Positions 15,407 through 23,103 of a DNA stretch of 49,798 nucleotides are shown here, piece by piece. The position numbers and the translations under genes are program-made. Every line of letters starts with the position of its first letter. Within the stretch, counting starts at the first letter, position 1. Origin of the DNA: DATDQA01 sp035292505 (GTDB lineage: Bacteria; Bacteroidota; Bacteroidia; Chitinophagales; Saprospiraceae); assembly GCA_035292505.1 (NCBI GenBank), contig DATDQA010000317.1, positions 1-49,798 on the forward strand, in the 5' to 3' direction. The notes beneath the pieces were generated by a model. It worked only from the letters and a program-made list of their open reading frames with translations, was not told the DNA's origin and made no database searches.

Positions 15407-15435
15407 TATCACCCATCATTCATCATCCATCATCC
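15407..15435. repeat. Right arm of the 29-bp inverted repeat, abutting the dinB start codon
   Basis: This arm pairs with 14973-15001 with three mismatches. It is also a heptad tract (CACCCAT, CATTCAT, CATCCAT, CATCCAT from 15410 to 15437). The last word runs into the dinB ATG at 15436, so the arm occupies the whole ribosome-binding region of dinB. Confidence 0.75.
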
Positions 15436-16644
15436 ATGTACGCCATCGCTCATATAGATTTGGACACCTTCTTTGTCTCCTGTGAACGCTTGCTCGACAG
15501 TCGTCTTGTTGGAAGGCCTGTACTCATCGGTGGTACAAGCGACAGAGGAGTAGTCGCATCCTGTAGCTATGAAGCACGCTACTTCGGCGTACACTCTGCC
15601 ATGCCGATGAAGCTCGCAAGACAACTCTGCCCTGAAGCCATCATCATCCGTGGCAATAGCGGCATCTATTCCAAATATTCCGACATGGTCACCGATATCA
15701 TCCGTGGAGATGTCCCTGTCTATGAAAAAACTTCCGTCGATGAATTCTACCTCGACCTCACCGGCATGGATCGCTACTTCGGTTGTATGAAATATGCTAC
15801 CGAACTGCGACAGAAAATCATCCGCGAGACAGGACTGCCGATATCGTTCGGCCTTTCTATCAATAAAACTGTTTCAAAAATTGCAACCGGTGAAGCAAAG
15901 CCGAACAATCAGCTCCAGATTGACACAGGTCAGGAAAAGCCTTTCATGGCACCACTCTCTATTCGCAAGATCCCCATGGTAGGAGAGAAGACAAGCCAGA
16001 CACTATTCCATCTCGGTGTAAAAACCATCGGGACAATTCAACAGATGCCCCTCGATCTCATGGAATGCGTCCTCGGTCAGAATGGTACCGTCATCTGGAA
16101 GAAAGCAAATGCCCTCGATAATTCTCCTGTGATCCCATACAACGAGCGCAAGTCGATCTCTACCGAACGCACCTTCGATCGCGATACCATCGATGTCGAT
16201 AAGCTGAAGACATTACTTGTCGCAATGACGGAGAATCTCGCTTTCCAACTCCGTCGCGGACAAAAGCTCACTTCCTGTATCACTGTGAAGATCCGTTATT
16301 CGGATTTTCAGACATATACGCTGCAAAGCAGGATACCCTATACTTCTGCAGATCATGTCTTGCTACCCAAAGCGAAAGAGCTCTTCGACAAACTCTACAA
16401 TCGTCGCATGCTCGTGCGTCTCCTCGGTGTGCGCATGAGCGGTCTCGTGAGCGGCAACTATCAGATGAATCTCTTCACCGATAATGAAGAAACCATCAAA
16501 CTCTATCAGGCGATGGATAAAATCCGCGACAAGTATGGCGATCGGGCAGTGATGCGTCTCGAAGGCATGGGTGCAAAGTCTATTAGCAGGTGGAATCCGT
16601 TTACGGGTGAGCCACCACCGTTGCTGGCGAATAGAAGGCAGTAA
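15436..16644 (+). CDS. dinB: DNA polymerase IV (Y-family, DinB)
   Basis: This 402-residue translesion polymerase has the metal-binding N terminus AHIDLDTFFVSCERL, the nucleotide-binding SCSYEARYFGVHSAMP, and the catalytic TSVDEFYLDLTGMDRYFG. A helix-hairpin-helix thumb (IPMVGEKTSQTLFHLGVKTIG) and a little-finger domain follow. Near the C terminus YQMNLF is a beta-clamp binding motif. All catalytic acidic residues are present. It is the third gene after a self-cleaving repressor, so it is probably damage-inducible (inference). Its start codon directly follows an inverted-repeat arm, which could restrict translation until the leader is processed. Confidence 0.95.
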   Translation: MYAIAHIDLDTFFVSCERLLDSRLVGRPVLIGGTSDRGVVASCSYEARYFGVHSAMPMKLARQLCPEAIIIRGNSGIYSKYSDMVTDIIRGDVPVYEKTSVDEFYLDLTGMDRYFGCMKYATELRQKIIRETGLPISFGLSINKTVSKIATGEAKPNNQLQIDTGQEKPFMAPLSIRKIPMVGEKTSQTLFHLGVKTIGTIQQMPLDLMECVLGQNGTVIWKKANALDNSPVIPYNERKSISTERTFDRDTIDVDKLKTLLVAMTENLAFQLRRGQKLTSCITVKIRYSDFQTYTLQSRIPYTSADHVLLPKAKELFDKLYNRRMLVRLLGVRMSGLVSGNYQMNLFTDNEETIKLYQAMDKIRDKYGDRAVMRLEGMGAKSISRWNPFTGEPPPLLANRRQ

Positions 16645-16645
16645 G

Positions 16646-16675
16646 CAAACACAAACTCAAATGCAAACGCAAAAA
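16646..16675. repeat. Hexad stutter tract after dinB
   Basis: CAAACA, CAAACT, CAAATG, CAAACG and CAAAAA follow one another in 6-bp register directly after the dinB stop. It is another short-word tract at a gene end, here with period 6. Confidence 0.55.
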
Positions 16676-16742
16676 GAAGGTAAGAACGTGTCCAAAGGAC
16701 GCCTTGGGAGAGAAAGTGAGAAGGTGAGACGAATTCATCAGC

Positions 16743-18068
16743 CTATAAACCCATCAACCTCTCAACCTCATACACAGCTACCTTTTCACCTTTTCCTTTC
16801 ACTTCAACAGGCTCCCAAGGCGTGAAGGAAAACAGATCTTTCACCTTTTCGTGAATGGACTCACTGACAAGAACCGTGTCTGGACGTTCCTTCGTTAATG
16901 TCTCAATACGCTTTCCGGTATTTACGGTGTCGCCTGTCACGCTGTATTCGATCCTGTCGACGGTACCGAGGTTTCCTGCGATCACGGGACCGTAATTGAT
17001 GCCGATACCTATTTTAATCTGGACTTTCAGACAGGCCAAGAGTTCTTCATTCATGATCTGTAGCTGTTCCATCATTCCCAGAGCACAACGCACTGCTTTT
17101 TCTTCACAATTGATGATGCCAATCGGTGCTCCGAATGTGACGAAGATTTCATCACCTACAAATTGATTGATCACGCCTTCATATCTCCCGATGACGATGC
17201 TCATATGCCTGTAATAGACATTCAATAATGTCACTACCTGATTTGGAGAAAGTGTTTCGCTGGTATGTGTGAAATCGCGGATGTCGCAAAAAAGCACTGC
17301 GATATTCAATAGCTCACCATCAAACATTGATTCGGATTTGGTGCGTAGTGATTTCTTGACGACAGGCTCGGGAACATATTTCATGAAAAGGTTTAGTGTT
17401 TCCTGCTGCTGAAGGTAGAGACTTGAAAGAGTTTCGTTCATTTCGAGGATCTCTTTGTTGCGTGTATGTTCAGCTTCATAGAGCCTTGTCTTATGGATGG
17501 CCATAGCTGCCTGCTCAGCGATCATGCACATGATTTCCTCATCATTACTATCGTAGATGCGCGGCTCTTCACTTTCTACAGCGAGCACACCGACAAGTTC
17601 ATTCTGGACAAGTAACGGAAATGCTGCCTGGCTCTTCGGATTACGCAAACCAGGTAGTCTGAGCGTAATCTCATGCTCAACCGAATCAAGATTGCTCGTT
17701 ACAGGGTTTAGATAGGTCAGTCGGGTGGTGATGTTAGGAACATTCAGCATTTTCCTGTGCTGCGCGACGATTCCAACCACACCTTTTCCGATACGTACTT
17801 TCGCACCCGTTCCCCCTTCTGTATAGCCATGACTTGCGTAAACGGTAAGGAATGGATCCCCGGCTGAGGTTAAAAGAACCATTGAATGTTTAAACCCAAA
17901 GAACTCATCCAGGTGTTGCAATAACGTATGTAGGGTGAAGTTGAGATCAAACGAAGCGTTGATTTTGGAAGCAATTGACTTTAGTATCCGCATCTCCCGG
18001 TTTCTCCGCTCAAGTCTTTCAAGTAAGCGCTTTTCGGAGGGCGTATTTTGTGCTTCGACCTTCTCCAT
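16743..18068 (-). CDS. GAF domain class III nucleotidyl cyclase
   Basis: This 441-residue signalling enzyme starts with a short coiled coil (10-35). A GAF sensor domain (about 40-195) and a linker helix follow, then a class III cyclase domain (about 252-440). The metal-binding Asp262 (LFCDIRDFT) and Asp306 (FVGDEIF) are present, as are the transition-state Asn383 and Arg387 (GDTVNTGKRIE). The base-selecting Lys of adenylyl cyclases, four residues before Asp306, is Gln302 here (INQFVGD), so the nucleotide preference is uncertain. No membrane segments are seen. It is the last gene of a run with two flavin-binding split-barrel proteins. Its C terminus runs into an octad tract (16742-16758) that supplies the codons for LMGL and the stop. 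Confidence 0.87.
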   Translation of the reverse strand: MEKVEAQNTPSEKRLLERLERRNREMRILKSIASKINASFDLNFTLHTLLQHLDEFFGFKHSMVLLTSAGDPFLTVYASHGYTEGGTGAKVRIGKGVVGIVAQHRKMLNVPNITTRLTYLNPVTSNLDSVEHEITLRLPGLRNPKSQAAFPLLVQNELVGVLAVESEEPRIYDSNDEEIMCMIAEQAAMAIHKTRLYEAEHTRNKEILEMNETLSSLYLQQQETLNLFMKYVPEPVVKKSLRTKSESMFDGELLNIAVLFCDIRDFTHTSETLSPNQVVTLLNVYYRHMSIVIGRYEGVINQFVGDEIFVTFGAPIGIINCEEKAVRCALGMMEQLQIMNEELLACLKVQIKIGIGINYGPVIAGNLGTVDRIEYSVTGDTVNTGKRIETLTKERPDTVLVSESIHEKVKDLFSFTPWEPVEVKGKGEKVAVYEVERLMGL

Positions 18069-18085
18069 TCTTCCAAAATGGTCTA

Positions 18086-18472
18086 TTATCGGAATTCTAC
18101 AGAATCGACATTGAAGACTTCGGCGGCCTGCAACTTGAAAACCCCTTCCATGCCAATCATAGAAGCAATTGCTTCAAGCTGCATGACCATCTGATCAAAG
18201 AGCTCTCCTTCGTTCTCTGCATGCGAATGCGTAGCATGCAACATCCACATAGCTACTTCTGACGGATGAATGATCATCAGACAGACATGTGGATTACTCT
18301 GGATATTGCGGATCGTTTTGTTGAAAAACTGGTGTGAGATCGCTACGTGATCCTTATCGATATAATAGGTCTGTGAAATCACAGCAATATTCGGTATCCC
18401 ATCGGCATCGCAGGTCGCGATGAGCGAAGGAAGAATACCCTGCATTGCAATTTTCATATCTTCTGTAATCAT
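18086..18472 (-). CDS. Pyridoxamine-5'-phosphate-oxidase-like flavin-binding protein
   Basis: This 128-residue protein has the split-barrel FMN-binding fold. It has ILPSLIATCDADGIPNIAVIS, YYIDKDHVAISHQFFNKTIRNIQSNPHVCLMII and a helical tail. FNKTIRNIQSNP is the usual FMN-phosphate contact. The substrate is unknown; homologues include general stress proteins and flavin- or F420-dependent reductases. Its start overlaps the stop of the upstream split-barrel gene by 4 bases (ATGA), and 17 bases separate it from the GAF cyclase, so the three genes form an operon. Confidence 0.8.
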   Translation of the reverse strand: MITEDMKIAMQGILPSLIATCDADGIPNIAVISQTYYIDKDHVAISHQFFNKTIRNIQSNPHVCLMIIHPSEVAMWMLHATHSHAENEGELFDQMVMQLEAIASMIGMEGVFKLQAAEVFNVDSVEFR

Positions 18473-18936
18473 ACTGATGTCAGGAGTTTACCGGTGCCAA
18501 CTTTCGGTGTCTGATCAAAAACCTGTTCAATAGAAAATTCAACGGACCATGCTGGCGTATATAAGGTTTCGGTCAAAACACCGCTTACCGAATATCCCAA
18601 AGCAACAAGCATCTTGTCCATCTCTACAATATAATTTTTCATCAATACCTCTTCTTCTTCATTGACCGGGCGGATCTCCAGCAATTTACCTTTAATCTGA
18701 TAGGACTCAAAAGTGAAGCCGCTTGTAACAGAAAAGGCGATGAGTTTATTCGCAAGAAGGTTCTCCTTTGTGCGGCTTGCTGTTCCCTGGTAAATGAAGA
18801 TGCGGAGAATATCGGTACCTGCAACCTGCACTCCCAGCACACGGTGGATTTCACAAATAAAATCCTGATTTCTGGTAGCCATCCAGTAGAACCTGGGTTC
18901 TAGCAGAAATTGCTTAAGCTGATTCGGTAGTAGCAT
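18469..18936 (-). CDS. Second split-barrel (pyridoxamine oxidase-like) protein
   Basis: This 155-residue protein is a more divergent member of the FMN-binding split-barrel group. FYWMATRNQDFICEIHRVLGVQV, ILRIFIYQGTASRTKENLLANKLIAFSVTSG and YQIKGKLLEIRPV follow the fold's strand order. FMN contacts are less clear than in the next gene, and the protein may not bind flavin alone. The two overlapping genes could form a heterodimer (inference). It is first in the operon with the GAF cyclase, behind a promoter at 18983-18990. Confidence 0.7.
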   Translation of the reverse strand: MLLPNQLKQFLLEPRFYWMATRNQDFICEIHRVLGVQVAGTDILRIFIYQGTASRTKENLLANKLIAFSVTSGFTFESYQIKGKLLEIRPVNEEEEVLMKNYIVEMDKMLVALGYSVSGVLTETLYTPAWSVEFSIEQVFDQTPKVGTGKLLTSV

Positions 18937-18982
18937 GTCATAGCCCTTTATGGCTGTTTCTGGATGTTACCACAATATTAAA

Positions 18983-18990
18983 CAAAGATA
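18983..18990 (-). promoter_or_regulatory. -7 promoter box for the split-barrel/cyclase operon
   Basis: On the minus strand TATCTTTG matches TAnnTTTG exactly, 46 bases before the first start codon. No convincing -33 TTTG at the right spacing was found. Confidence 0.45.
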
Positions 18991-19153
18991 TGTGCATAAT
19001 ACTGTCGGGAAATGCCTCCCAAAGAAGGAATTGGTTGAGGACGTAAAACAGAGTCTGGCGAATCTTTCAAGAAAGGGATGTTTGGACTGTGACATGCCGT
19101 GGTGGGGGATGAACAGATAATCTTCATAAATTACCCGCTTCAACAAGCAAACT

Positions 19154-20344
19154 ATGCAACGCGCAAAGGGTGTTATTGGCATCCTCACAGGGGGAGGCGA
19201 TGTTCCTGGCTTGAATCCTGCCATCCGGGCTGTCACCAGGCGTGCAATCCAGGAGGGGTACCGGGTCATTGGAATCCGGCGTGGCTGGGCAGGCCTCGTA
19301 GACATGATTCGTGATCCTTCTGCTGACAACAGTGAACACTTTCTGGAATTGACAAAGACTATTGTGGACAAAGCCGGACGTACGGGAGGTACGTTTCTTC
19401 ATAGCTCTCGTACCCGGCCGAGCAGTGTGAAAAAAGGAGATATACCGGAACACTTACAGGGTACGTACCCCTCCGATGTCAATGACTTGACAGACGAAGT
19501 GGTACACAATCTTGAATGGCTTGGTATCGACTATCTGATCACGATCGGTGGCGATGATACATTGAGTTACAGCGTGCACTTAAGTAAACTCGGCGTAAAC
19601 GTCGTTGCGATTCCTAAAACAATGGACAATGACGTTCCTGGCACGGAATACTGCATCGGCTTCAGCACCTGTGTGACAAGGACAATTTCTCTTGTGAACA
19701 ACCTCCGTACCGCTGCTGGATCTCATGAGCGGTTTATGGTGCTCGAAGTCTTTGGAAGGTATGCGGGTTTCACCGCGATGCTTCCTACACTTGCAGGTGC
19801 CGCACATCGCTGTGTGATTCCGGAATACCCTTTTGACATCGAACTCCTGGCTGAATTACTCTCACAGGACCGACTGAAGAATCCGAGCAGGTACTCCATC
19901 GTACTGGTTTCTGAAGGTGCTACCATTGGTGGAGATCGTGTTTTTGCAGGAGCCGAAACCGATGCATATGGCCATGCCCGTCTTGGTGGTATTGGTGAAG
20001 TCGTCGGTCAGCAGCTTACCAAACTCTCTCCAAAATTCAATAATGGACGGACTGTAAACACCATCAATCAGCGCCTCGGTTATCTCGTGCGATGTGGTGA
20101 TCCCGATGCAATTGACTCGATCGTGCCAATGGCATATGGATCCCTTGCTCTTGATCTCGTTCTGAGCGGACAGTACGGACGTCTTGTTGTCTTGCAAGAG
20201 GGACGCTATACACACATACCTATCGAAGCCGTCACCGCAACAAAAAAGCTGGTCAATGTCGAGAAGCACTATAGTAAAGAAGACCTGTGTCCATATTTCC
20301 GCGGTTTTGAAAATGCTCCTCTGATGATTATGGCGAGCGAATAA
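19154..20344 (+). CDS. pfp: 6-phosphofructokinase, PPi-dependent type
   Basis: This 396-residue phosphofructokinase phosphorylates fructose 6-phosphate. The phosphate-donor loop reads GGDDT with Asp135, and the following segment is PKTMDND with Lys155. In E. coli PfkA numbering these are positions 104 and 124, where ATP enzymes carry Gly and PPi enzymes carry Asp and Lys. The sugar-binding parts (TGGGDVPGLNPAIRAV, VFGRYAGFTAM, INQRLGYLVRCGDP) are intact. By these determinants it should use pyrophosphate and work reversibly, though donor use needs an assay. It is followed 117 bases later by a class I aldolase on the same strand. An ATP-type paralogue lies at 22120. Confidence 0.88.
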   Translation: MQRAKGVIGILTGGGDVPGLNPAIRAVTRRAIQEGYRVIGIRRGWAGLVDMIRDPSADNSEHFLELTKTIVDKAGRTGGTFLHSSRTRPSSVKKGDIPEHLQGTYPSDVNDLTDEVVHNLEWLGIDYLITIGGDDTLSYSVHLSKLGVNVVAIPKTMDNDVPGTEYCIGFSTCVTRTISLVNNLRTAAGSHERFMVLEVFGRYAGFTAMLPTLAGAAHRCVIPEYPFDIELLAELLSQDRLKNPSRYSIVLVSEGATIGGDRVFAGAETDAYGHARLGGIGEVVGQQLTKLSPKFNNGRTVNTINQRLGYLVRCGDPDAIDSIVPMAYGSLALDLVLSGQYGRLVVLQEGRYTHIPIEAVTATKKLVNVEKHYSKEDLCPYFRGFENAPLMIMASE

Positions 20345-20345
20345 A

Positions 20346-20413
20346 AGCAGAGGGCAGAGTGCATTGAGCAAGGAGCCTCTCTGCTCTATGCCCTCTGCTC
20401 TATGCCCTCTGCT
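20346..20413. repeat. Paired heptad tracts between phosphofructokinase and aldolase
   Basis: AGCAGAG, GGCAGAG, TGCATTG and AGCAAGG (20346-20373) are followed by five words alternating CTCTGCT and CTATGCC (20379-20413). AGCAGAGGGCA at 20346-20356 is the exact reverse complement of TGCCCTCTGCT, which occurs twice (20389-20399 and 20403-20413). A hairpin can therefore form in two registers. Confidence 0.7.
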
Positions 20414-20461
20414 ATTTTTCCCATCTTTGCCCCTTCAACAACAACAGGAAGTCCTATCCCT

Positions 20462-21532
20462 ATGACAACGGATAAAATCACCCAACTCCTTGGCGATCAG
20501 GCAGCCTTTCTCCTCGGACATCAATGCAAGACAATCGATAAATCTCGTCTGCATCTTCCCGGGCCGGATTTTATTGAGCGTATTTTCCTCCAATCCGATC
20601 GTACACCTGCAGTATTGCGTAATCTGCAACTCATGTTTGATCATGGCAGGCTCAGTGGAACAGGATATCTTTCCATTCTTCCCGTAGACCAGGGTATAGA
20701 ACATTCTGCGGGTGCATCATTTGCGAAGAACCCCGATTACTTCGATCCTGAGAATATTGTCAAACTCGCTATCGAAGGTGGATGTAATGCAGTTGCGTCA
20801 ACTCTTGGAGTACTCGGCATTGTAGCAAGAAAATATGCGCATCGCATTCCTTTCATTATGAAGATCAATCACAATGAATTACTGACCTACCCGAACAAAC
20901 ATGATCAGATCCTTTTTGCAAGTGTAGATCAGGCCTTCGATATGGGTGCTGTTGCAGTGGGTGCCACTGTATACTTCGGTTCCGATGAAAGCACGAGGCA
21001 AATACAGGAAGTCAGCGAGGCGTTCGAATACGCACATCAACTTGGTCTTGCTACGATTCTGTGGGCCTATATCAGAAATTCAGCCTTCAAAACAAAGGAG
21101 AAGGATTATCATGTGAGTGCAGATCTCACTGGTCAGGCGAATCATCTGAGCGCAACGATTCAGGCAGATATTGTAAAGCAGAAGCTCCCGGAAAATAATG
21201 GCGGATACAAGGCTTTGAACTCTGGTAATTCATCATATGGCAAGCTTGATGAGCGCATGTACACAGAGCTAACTTCTGACCATCCGATAGACCTTACACG
21301 TTACCAGGTTGCGAATTGCTACATGGGTCGTGCAGGTCTCATCAATTCAGGTGGAGCTTCTGGTGCGAATGACCTCCAGGATGCGGTGTCTACTGCGATC
21401 ATCAACAAACGCGCAGGAGGAATGGGTCTTATTTCTGGTCGCAAGGCATTTCAACGTCCAATGAAAGAAGGCGTGGGAATTCTGAATGCGATTCAGGATG
21501 TGTATGCGAATAAAGAGATCACGGTTGCGTGA
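20462..21532 (+). CDS. fbaB: Class I fructose-bisphosphate aldolase (FbaB/DhnA type)
   Basis: This 356-residue Schiff-base aldolase of the bacterial/archaeal DhnA group has the landmarks GYLSILPVDQGIEHSAG, NAVASTLGVLG, IMKINHNELL and GAVAVGATVYFGS. ATILWAYIRN and a late GRKAFQRP phosphate-binding segment follow. Its active-site Lys is probably the one in IMKINH (inference). The start at ATG 20462 is preferred over 20402, because the extra 20 residues would be encoded by the heptad repeat and its spacer. It follows the PPi-type phosphofructokinase and makes or uses its product, so the pair forms a reversible glycolytic/gluconeogenic module. Confidence 0.92.
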   Translation: MTTDKITQLLGDQAAFLLGHQCKTIDKSRLHLPGPDFIERIFLQSDRTPAVLRNLQLMFDHGRLSGTGYLSILPVDQGIEHSAGASFAKNPDYFDPENIVKLAIEGGCNAVASTLGVLGIVARKYAHRIPFIMKINHNELLTYPNKHDQILFASVDQAFDMGAVAVGATVYFGSDESTRQIQEVSEAFEYAHQLGLATILWAYIRNSAFKTKEKDYHVSADLTGQANHLSATIQADIVKQKLPENNGGYKALNSGNSSYGKLDERMYTELTSDHPIDLTRYQVANCYMGRAGLINSGGASGANDLQDAVSTAIINKRAGGMGLISGRKAFQRPMKEGVGILNAIQDVYANKEITVA

Positions 21533-21550
21533 AGAAAGCAGAAAGAAAGG

Positions 21551-21590
21551 TTGATGTGTTTATAGGTTTATGAGTTTATAAGTTCAAGTC
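21551..21590. repeat. Octad stutter tract after the aldolase gene
   Basis: Five 8-bp words (GTTGATGT, GTTTATAG, then GTTTATGA, GTTTATAA, GTTCAAGT) run in strict register. The first two words recur at 22058-22073 and, on the minus strand, at 16742-16758. Confidence 0.65.
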
Positions 21591-21699
21591 TCATACTTAG
21601 AAAATTTAGCTCATAGCTTCATGTGGTTTGAGTTCTGGCGTTTCGCCCTTGATCCCTCTTCGACCGTACGTAGCTACAGCGAAGACGGTTGATCCCTTG

Positions 21700-21748
21700 A
21701 CCGATTACCGATCACCGATTACCGACTTCCGACTACCGTTTACCGTTT
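21700..21748. repeat. Seven-copy heptad tract overlapping the end of cutA
   Basis: Seven words of the ACCGATT type (ACCGATT, ACCGATC, later ACCGACT, TCCGACT, ACCGTTT twice) run without a gap. The cutA stop codon (21740-21742) lies inside it, so the tract supplies part of the CutA tail. Confidence 0.75.
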
Positions 21749-22054
21749 TTCAGTTTGCCCTTTTATCCATTCCTCATACTTCTCATTCGCTTCCACCTCG
21801 ATCTTCATGATACAAGGCACCTCGTAGGGATGCAATTCTTCAACGCGTGATTTCAATACAGGCCAGAGTTCAGTTGTTGTTTTGACAATGACCACCCACT
21901 CATCTTCAGACTGAATGACATCGCGCCACCAATACAAGGATTTGATCGGAAAGATATTTGCACATGCTGCAAGACGCTCTTCTATGAGTTGTGTTGAGAT
22001 GCGTTGGGCATCCGCTTCTGATCCGAAGGTGATATAGACAATGTTGAATGACAA
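21740..22054 (-). CDS. cutA: Divalent cation tolerance protein CutA
   Basis: This 104-residue protein belongs to the small trimeric CutA family, linked to copper and other divalent-metal tolerance. YITFGSEADAQRISTQLIEERLAACANIFPIKSLYWW, then DEWVVIVKTT and HPYEVPCIMKIEV are typical family segments in order. Its length is normal. The last residues (EKR) and the stop are encoded in the heptad tract at 21700-21748. It lies downstream of pfkA on the same strand, but the orientation and gap (about 65 bases, filled with word tracts) give no functional tie. Confidence 0.92.
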   Translation of the reverse strand: MSFNIVYITFGSEADAQRISTQLIEERLAACANIFPIKSLYWWRDVIQSEDEWVVIVKTTTELWPVLKSRVEELHPYEVPCIMKIEVEANEKYEEWIKGQTEKR

Positions 22055-22057
22055 GAG

Positions 22058-22112
22058 TTGATGAGTTTATAGGTTTATGGACATCCCTATGCTCTCTGCC
22101 CTATGCTCTATG
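22058..22112. repeat. Octad then heptad tracts between cutA and pfkA
   Basis: GTTGATGA, GTTTATAG and GTTTATGG (22058-22081) in 8-bp register are followed by CCCTATG, CTCTCTG, CCCTATG and CTCTATG (22085-22112) in 7-bp register. The heptad words are close to those at 20379-20413. Confidence 0.65.
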
Positions 22113-22119
22113 CTTTTTC

Positions 22120-23103
22120 TCACAACGCCAGAATCTCCGCCATCCGGATCAACTCGGGATCAGGTTGTTTTCTTTCACTGATTGCTCTTTCGAACGGGAC
22201 ATAAGATACTTCATTGCGTTCCACGCCAATCATGATATCTCTTTTACCATCCATCAAAGCTTCTACAGCGGCGAATCCCATACGACTGGCGATGAGTCTG
22301 TCTAATGCACTTGGTGCACCACCGCGTTGTAAATGTCCGATGATGGCCACCTTGGTTTCATATTCAGTGAATTGTTCCTGGATCAGTTTGGCCATGTGTT
22401 GTGCGCTCCCGTTTTCATTTCCTTCTGCGACAATCACAAGGCTGAAGAGCTTGTGTCGTCTTACCATTTTACCAAGACGACTGAGGAGCGCATTGACATC
22501 AGATTTTGATTCAGGGATCAAGATACCACCGGCACCACTCCCGATACCGGTATTGAGTGCAATAAATCCTGTATCGCGTCCCATCACCTCCACAAAGAAC
22601 AGCCTGTTGTGTGAATCTGCAGTATCCCGGATTCTGTCTACCGCTTCAATGGCAGTATTCACTGCTGTATCGAACCCTATCGTGTAGTCAGTACCAAAGA
22701 GATCATTGTCAATCGTACCTGGAATACCAACGATCGGAATGCCAAATTCCTTTCCAAAGATGCCGGCACCGGTAAATGTTCCATTACCGCCTATGGCAAT
22801 GAGACCATCGATATCATGGGCTTGCAGTGTTTCATATGCTAATTTCCTTCCTTCGGGTGTACGGAAGCGTTCACTCCGTGCAGTCTTCAGGATTGTTCCG
22901 CCGCGATGGATGATATTGGCGACATCCCCTTTTTCGAGCCGTTTAATCTCACCTTCGATCATTCCCTCATAGCCACGATACACACCATAGATGTGCAGAT
23001 CGTGATAGGTCCCTGTGCGCACCACAGCACGAATAGCGGCATTCATGCCCGGAGCATCACCACCCGAACAAAAGACGGCGATACGATTGATCTGTTTATT
23101 CAT
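22120..23103 (-). CDS. pfkA: 6-phosphofructokinase, ATP-type
   Basis: This 327-residue PfkA-type enzyme has the ATP determinants Gly108 (GGNGT) and Gly in GIPGTIDNDL. The sugar-binding parts FCSGGDAPGMNAAIRAVVR, TIGFDTAVNTAIEAVDRIRDTADSH and VEVMGRDTGFIAL are intact. The residue before Gly108 is Asn107, where E. coli PfkA has Asp103, a residue implicated in Mg-ATP handling; activity is probably retained but may be changed (inference). The start overlaps the end of the sugar kinase gene by 4 bases (ATGA), so the two are co-translated. A tract of heptads follows the stop. Confidence 0.93.
   Translation of the reverse strand: MNKQINRIAVFCSGGDAPGMNAAIRAVVRTGTYHDLHIYGVYRGYEGMIEGEIKRLEKGDVANIIHRGGTILKTARSERFRTPEGRKLAYETLQAHDIDGLIAIGGNGTFTGAGIFGKEFGIPIVGIPGTIDNDLFGTDYTIGFDTAVNTAIEAVDRIRDTADSHNRLFFVEVMGRDTGFIALNTGIGSGAGGILIPESKSDVNALLSRLGKMVRRHKLFSLVIVAEGNENGSAQHMAKLIQEQFTEYETKVAIIGHLQRGGAPSALDRLIASRMGFAAVEALMDGKRDIMIGVERNEVSYVPFERAISERKQPDPELIRMAEILAL

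Noticed and set aside
14973..15435. Inverted repeats around the S23 gene as transposon ends
   Set aside because: No transposase and no target-site duplication are seen, and the arms are degenerate 7-bp words rather than fixed terminal repeats. The stem/processing idea fits better, but mobility is not disproved.
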